A program made the translations under genes and the position numbers. A stretch of DNA of 60,693 nt from Sediminibacterium sp. GTDB lineage: Bacteria; Bacteroidota; Bacteroidia; Chitinophagales; Chitinophagaceae. Shown one piece after another: positions 58,776 to 60,693 of the stretch; the first letter of the stretch is position 1, and each line of letters starts with the position of its first letter. The stretch lies in assembly GCA_030158535.1 (NCBI GenBank), contig JAOASV010000130.1:1-60693 (forward strand), written 5' to 3'. The notes under the pieces were generated by a model. The model was not told the origin of the DNA, ran no database searches, and saw only the letters and a list, made by a program, of their open reading frames with translations.

Positions 58776-60693
58776 TTATGCAATTTCTTCTACGGCTTTG
58801 ATATGCTTTCCTGATATAAATATATATACAGCTGGCACTACAAACAATGTTAAAAATAAGCTGAAGAAAATACCGCCTACAATCACAATACCAAGTGGCA
58901 TACGGCTCGTTGCCGCAGCACCTAAACTTAGCGCAATAGGTAACGCACCAAGTGCAGTTGCTAAACTGGTCATTAAAATTGGACGCAAACGTTGTGAAGC
59001 GGCTTCTAACACGGCTTCTTTTTTTGCTAACCCTTCTACTCTTTTGTTATTGGCGAATTCTACAATTAGGATACCGTTTTTGGTTACTAGACCAATAAGC
59101 ATGATCATACCAATTTGAGAAAATATATTCAGCGTTTGATCAAACATCCATAAACTAATAAGTGCACCTGCGATAGCAAGTGGAACCGTAATCATAATTA
59201 TAAATGGATCTTTAAAGCTTTCAAATTGACCAGCAAGAACCAAGTAGATTAGTAAGAGTGCCAATAAAAATGCAAATGTGGTATTGGAAGAACTCTCTTT
59301 AAAATCGCGAGAAGGTCCACCATACGCTATATGAAAACTTTCATCTAGCAATCGTTTAGATATCTCATCCATCGCTTTAACGCCATCACCAATGGTTTTA
59401 CCTTCTGCAAGAGAAGCACTAATGGTAGCAGATCTAAAACGGTTGTAGTGGTATAGTGTTGGCGGATTAGAACTTTCTTTCAAATCCACTACCGCAGAAA
59501 GAGGAATCATTTCGCCACGGTTATTGCGCACATATAAACTTAAAATATCGCTAGGCGTTTGTCGATCATTTAATGACACTTGAGAAATTACATCGTACTG
59601 TTTGCCTTTCATGGTAAAATACGCAAGTCTTCTACCACTAAAGGAACTAGACACAACATCTGCAACATCAGTAATTGACAACCCTAGGTCTTTTGCTTTT
59701 ATCCTGTCTATAGTTAATAGTAATTCAGGCTTACTAAACTTTAAATTTACATCTACGTTTTGAAAGGTTTTATCTTTTCTTGCTTCGTCTAAAAACTTTG
59801 GAATAATCGCTTTTATTTTTTCAAACTCCAAATTTTGCAAAATGAGTTGAACCGGAAGCGCACCCCTAGAACCAAGTCCTACAGAAATAGTTTGCTCTTC
59901 TACCGGAAAAATTCTTGCATTGTTAAACTGAGGTAATTTTTTAGTAACCGCTTTTACAATATCACTTTGAGATCTTTTACGGTCTTCAGGATCTACCAAT
60001 GCAATTCTTGCAGTACCACCATTTACACCACCGTTTCCACTAAATCCTGGGATAGACGCAAACACAAATGATTTTTCAGGAATAGAATCTGATAGATAAT
60101 CAGTTAACCCTTTTGCAACATCATCCATATAATCAAAAGAAGCTCCTTCCGGGCCCGTCATTTGAAAACGAATACTACTTCTATCTTCAAGCGGCGCAAG
60201 TTCCGATGGCAAATTATTGCCTACAAAATAAATAGCACCCAAACAGGCTACTACAATAACCCAGGCTATCCATCTTACCCTTACAAAAGCAGCTAGTAAA
60301 CGCTTGTAACCATTTTCCATGCCTCTAAAGAAAGGCTCTGTTTGCTCATAAAACTTGCCATGCCCTGCACCTTTTTTAGTTAAGACTACATTTAATACAG
60401 GCGTAATGGTTAATGAAACAAAGGCTGATATTAATACAGCAGCCGCTACCGTAATTCCAAACTCTCTAAATAAACTTCCCACAAAACCTTGTAAGAAAAT
60501 TACAGGTAAAAACACAACAGCAAGTGTAATAGAGGTAGAAATAACAGCGAAAAATATTTCTTTACTTCCTTCTAGTGCAGCTCTTCTAATGGGTAATCCA
60601 AGTTCTAGTTTTCTAAATATATTTTCGGTGACCACAATTCCATCATCCACCACGAGTCCAGTCGCTAGCACAATACCTAGTAACGTCAATACA
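58776..60693 (-). CDS. Efflux RND permease (C-terminal part; 5' end outside window)
   Basis: The gene enters from the right edge; at least 638 codons are present, with the start missing. The visible part begins inside the TM4 proton-relay helix (ATGLVVDDGIVVTENIF). It continues through TM5-6 (SLTITPVLNVVLT), the second periplasmic loop domain with a DRSSIRFQMTGPEG segment, and TM8-12, including GLVTKNGILIVEFANNKR and ALGALPIALSLGAAATSRMP. This is a second HAE1-type pump, distinct from the one at 3742. Adaptor and channel genes, if any, lie beyond the edge. pdxH follows after nine bases. Confidence 0.9.
   Translation of the reverse strand, partial: VLTLLGIVLATGLVVDDGIVVTENIFRKLELGLPIRRAALEGSKEIFFAVISTSITLAVVFLPVIFLQGFVGSLFREFGITVAAAVLISAFVSLTITPVLNVVLTKKGAGHGKFYEQTEPFFRGMENGYKRLLAAFVRVRWIAWVIVVACLGAIYFVGNNLPSELAPLEDRSSIRFQMTGPEGASFDYMDDVAKGLTDYLSDSIPEKSFVFASIPGFSGNGGVNGGTARIALVDPEDRKRSQSDIVKAVTKKLPQFNNARIFPVEEQTISVGLGSRGALPVQLILQNLEFEKIKAIIPKFLDEARKDKTFQNVDVNLKFSKPELLLTIDRIKAKDLGLSITDVADVVSSSFSGRRLAYFTMKGKQYDVISQVSLNDRQTPSDILSLYVRNNRGEMIPLSAVVDLKESSNPPTLYHYNRFRSATISASLAEGKTIGDGVKAMDEISKRLLDESFHIAYGGPSRDFKESSSNTTFAFLLALLLIYLVLAGQFESFKDPFIIMITVPLAIAGALISLWMFDQTLNIFSQIGMIMLIGLVTKNGILIVEFANNKRVEGLAKKEAVLEAASQRLRPILMTSLATALGALPIALSLGAAATSRMPLGIVIVGGIFFSLFLTLFVVPAVYIFISGKHIKAVEEIA

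Noticed and set aside
1..60693. CRISPR arrays, insertion sequences, prophage genes, tRNA or rRNA genes
   Set aside because: No spaced direct repeats, transposase or integrase motifs, or tRNA-like cloverleaf sequences were seen in the gaps; all long stretches are explained by housekeeping or accessory coding genes.

Overview
This window reads as chromosomal DNA from a Bacteroidota bacterium, most likely a member of the Chitinophagaceae. The evidence is a gliding-motility gldC, a BamA with two tandem OmpH/Skp genes, several Bacteroidota-restricted families (DUF2400/TIGR02757, DUF6089, an IPExxxVDY-like protein, a short PSD next to CdsA), AT-rich sequence, almost no Shine-Dalgarno sites, and promoters of the TTTG-N19-TAnnTTTG type. 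Coding is dense. No intergenic gap exceeds about 170 bases, and I see no tRNA, rRNA, insertion sequence, phage gene or CRISPR array.

Layout. At 1-434 is the start of a DUF502 membrane protein, divergent from a TetR-controlled tripartite efflux operon (563-7332: TetR, TolC-like, HlyD-like, RND pump). That chain continues into AIM24-like, DUF2400 and unknown genes (7344-9198), then a tiny Cys/Lys-rich exported protein and a bidirectional terminator. 9532-16751 holds housekeeping genes: YjjG-like HAD, SDR, an operon CPBP-DUF2007-cdsA-psd, dusB, glutathione peroxidase and ALDH. 16913-26747 is an accessory sugar-oxidation cluster: two Gfo/Idh/MocA oxidoreductases, three TIM-barrel isomerase-like proteins, a gluconate-2-dehydrogenase-subunit-3-like Tat lipoprotein, a lipoprotein cytochrome c, a DUF1080 (3-keto-disaccharide hydrolase family) protein, an MFS permease and a class V aminotransferase. 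26826-28830 carries tadA, an Fe/Mn SOD, and yidD-rnpA-rpmH. 29001-42005 is a long leftward envelope block: glycosyltransferase, gldC, yqeY-like, cvpA-like, alpha/beta hydrolase, CBS protein, single-POTRA Omp85, nadK, DUF6089, uppS, bamA, ompH, ompH, murI. 42087-49663 carries MerR, then leftward mscS-lpxH-LUD-ftsH-rsfS, and rightward birA-selD. 49667-58766 holds an IPExxxVDY-like gene, an M28 peptidase, feoB, a class A beta-lactamase-like serine hydrolase, a Bcp peroxiredoxin, a half-length carB, a transketolase C-terminal subunit and pdxH. The right edge is the C-terminal part of a second RND pump.

How it works together. The clearest regulatory picture is the TetR pump operon: a perfect 11-bp inverted repeat lies between the -33 and -7 boxes of its own promoter. 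The sugar cluster looks like a partly periplasmic (Tat-exported) system that oxidises a sugar or glycoside, passes electrons to a cytochrome c, cleaves a keto-glycoside and imports and isomerises the product. Its flavoprotein (GMC) partner is not in the window. The oddest locus is 55449-58070, where the N-terminal half of CarB directly abuts a transketolase C-terminal subunit, and neither enzyme's other half is present.

Limits: all product calls are from motif and family recognition by eye. Promoter and terminator calls are pattern matches. Start sites were moved to internal Met codons where the longest reading frame ran into a neighbour or began with a less likely codon.
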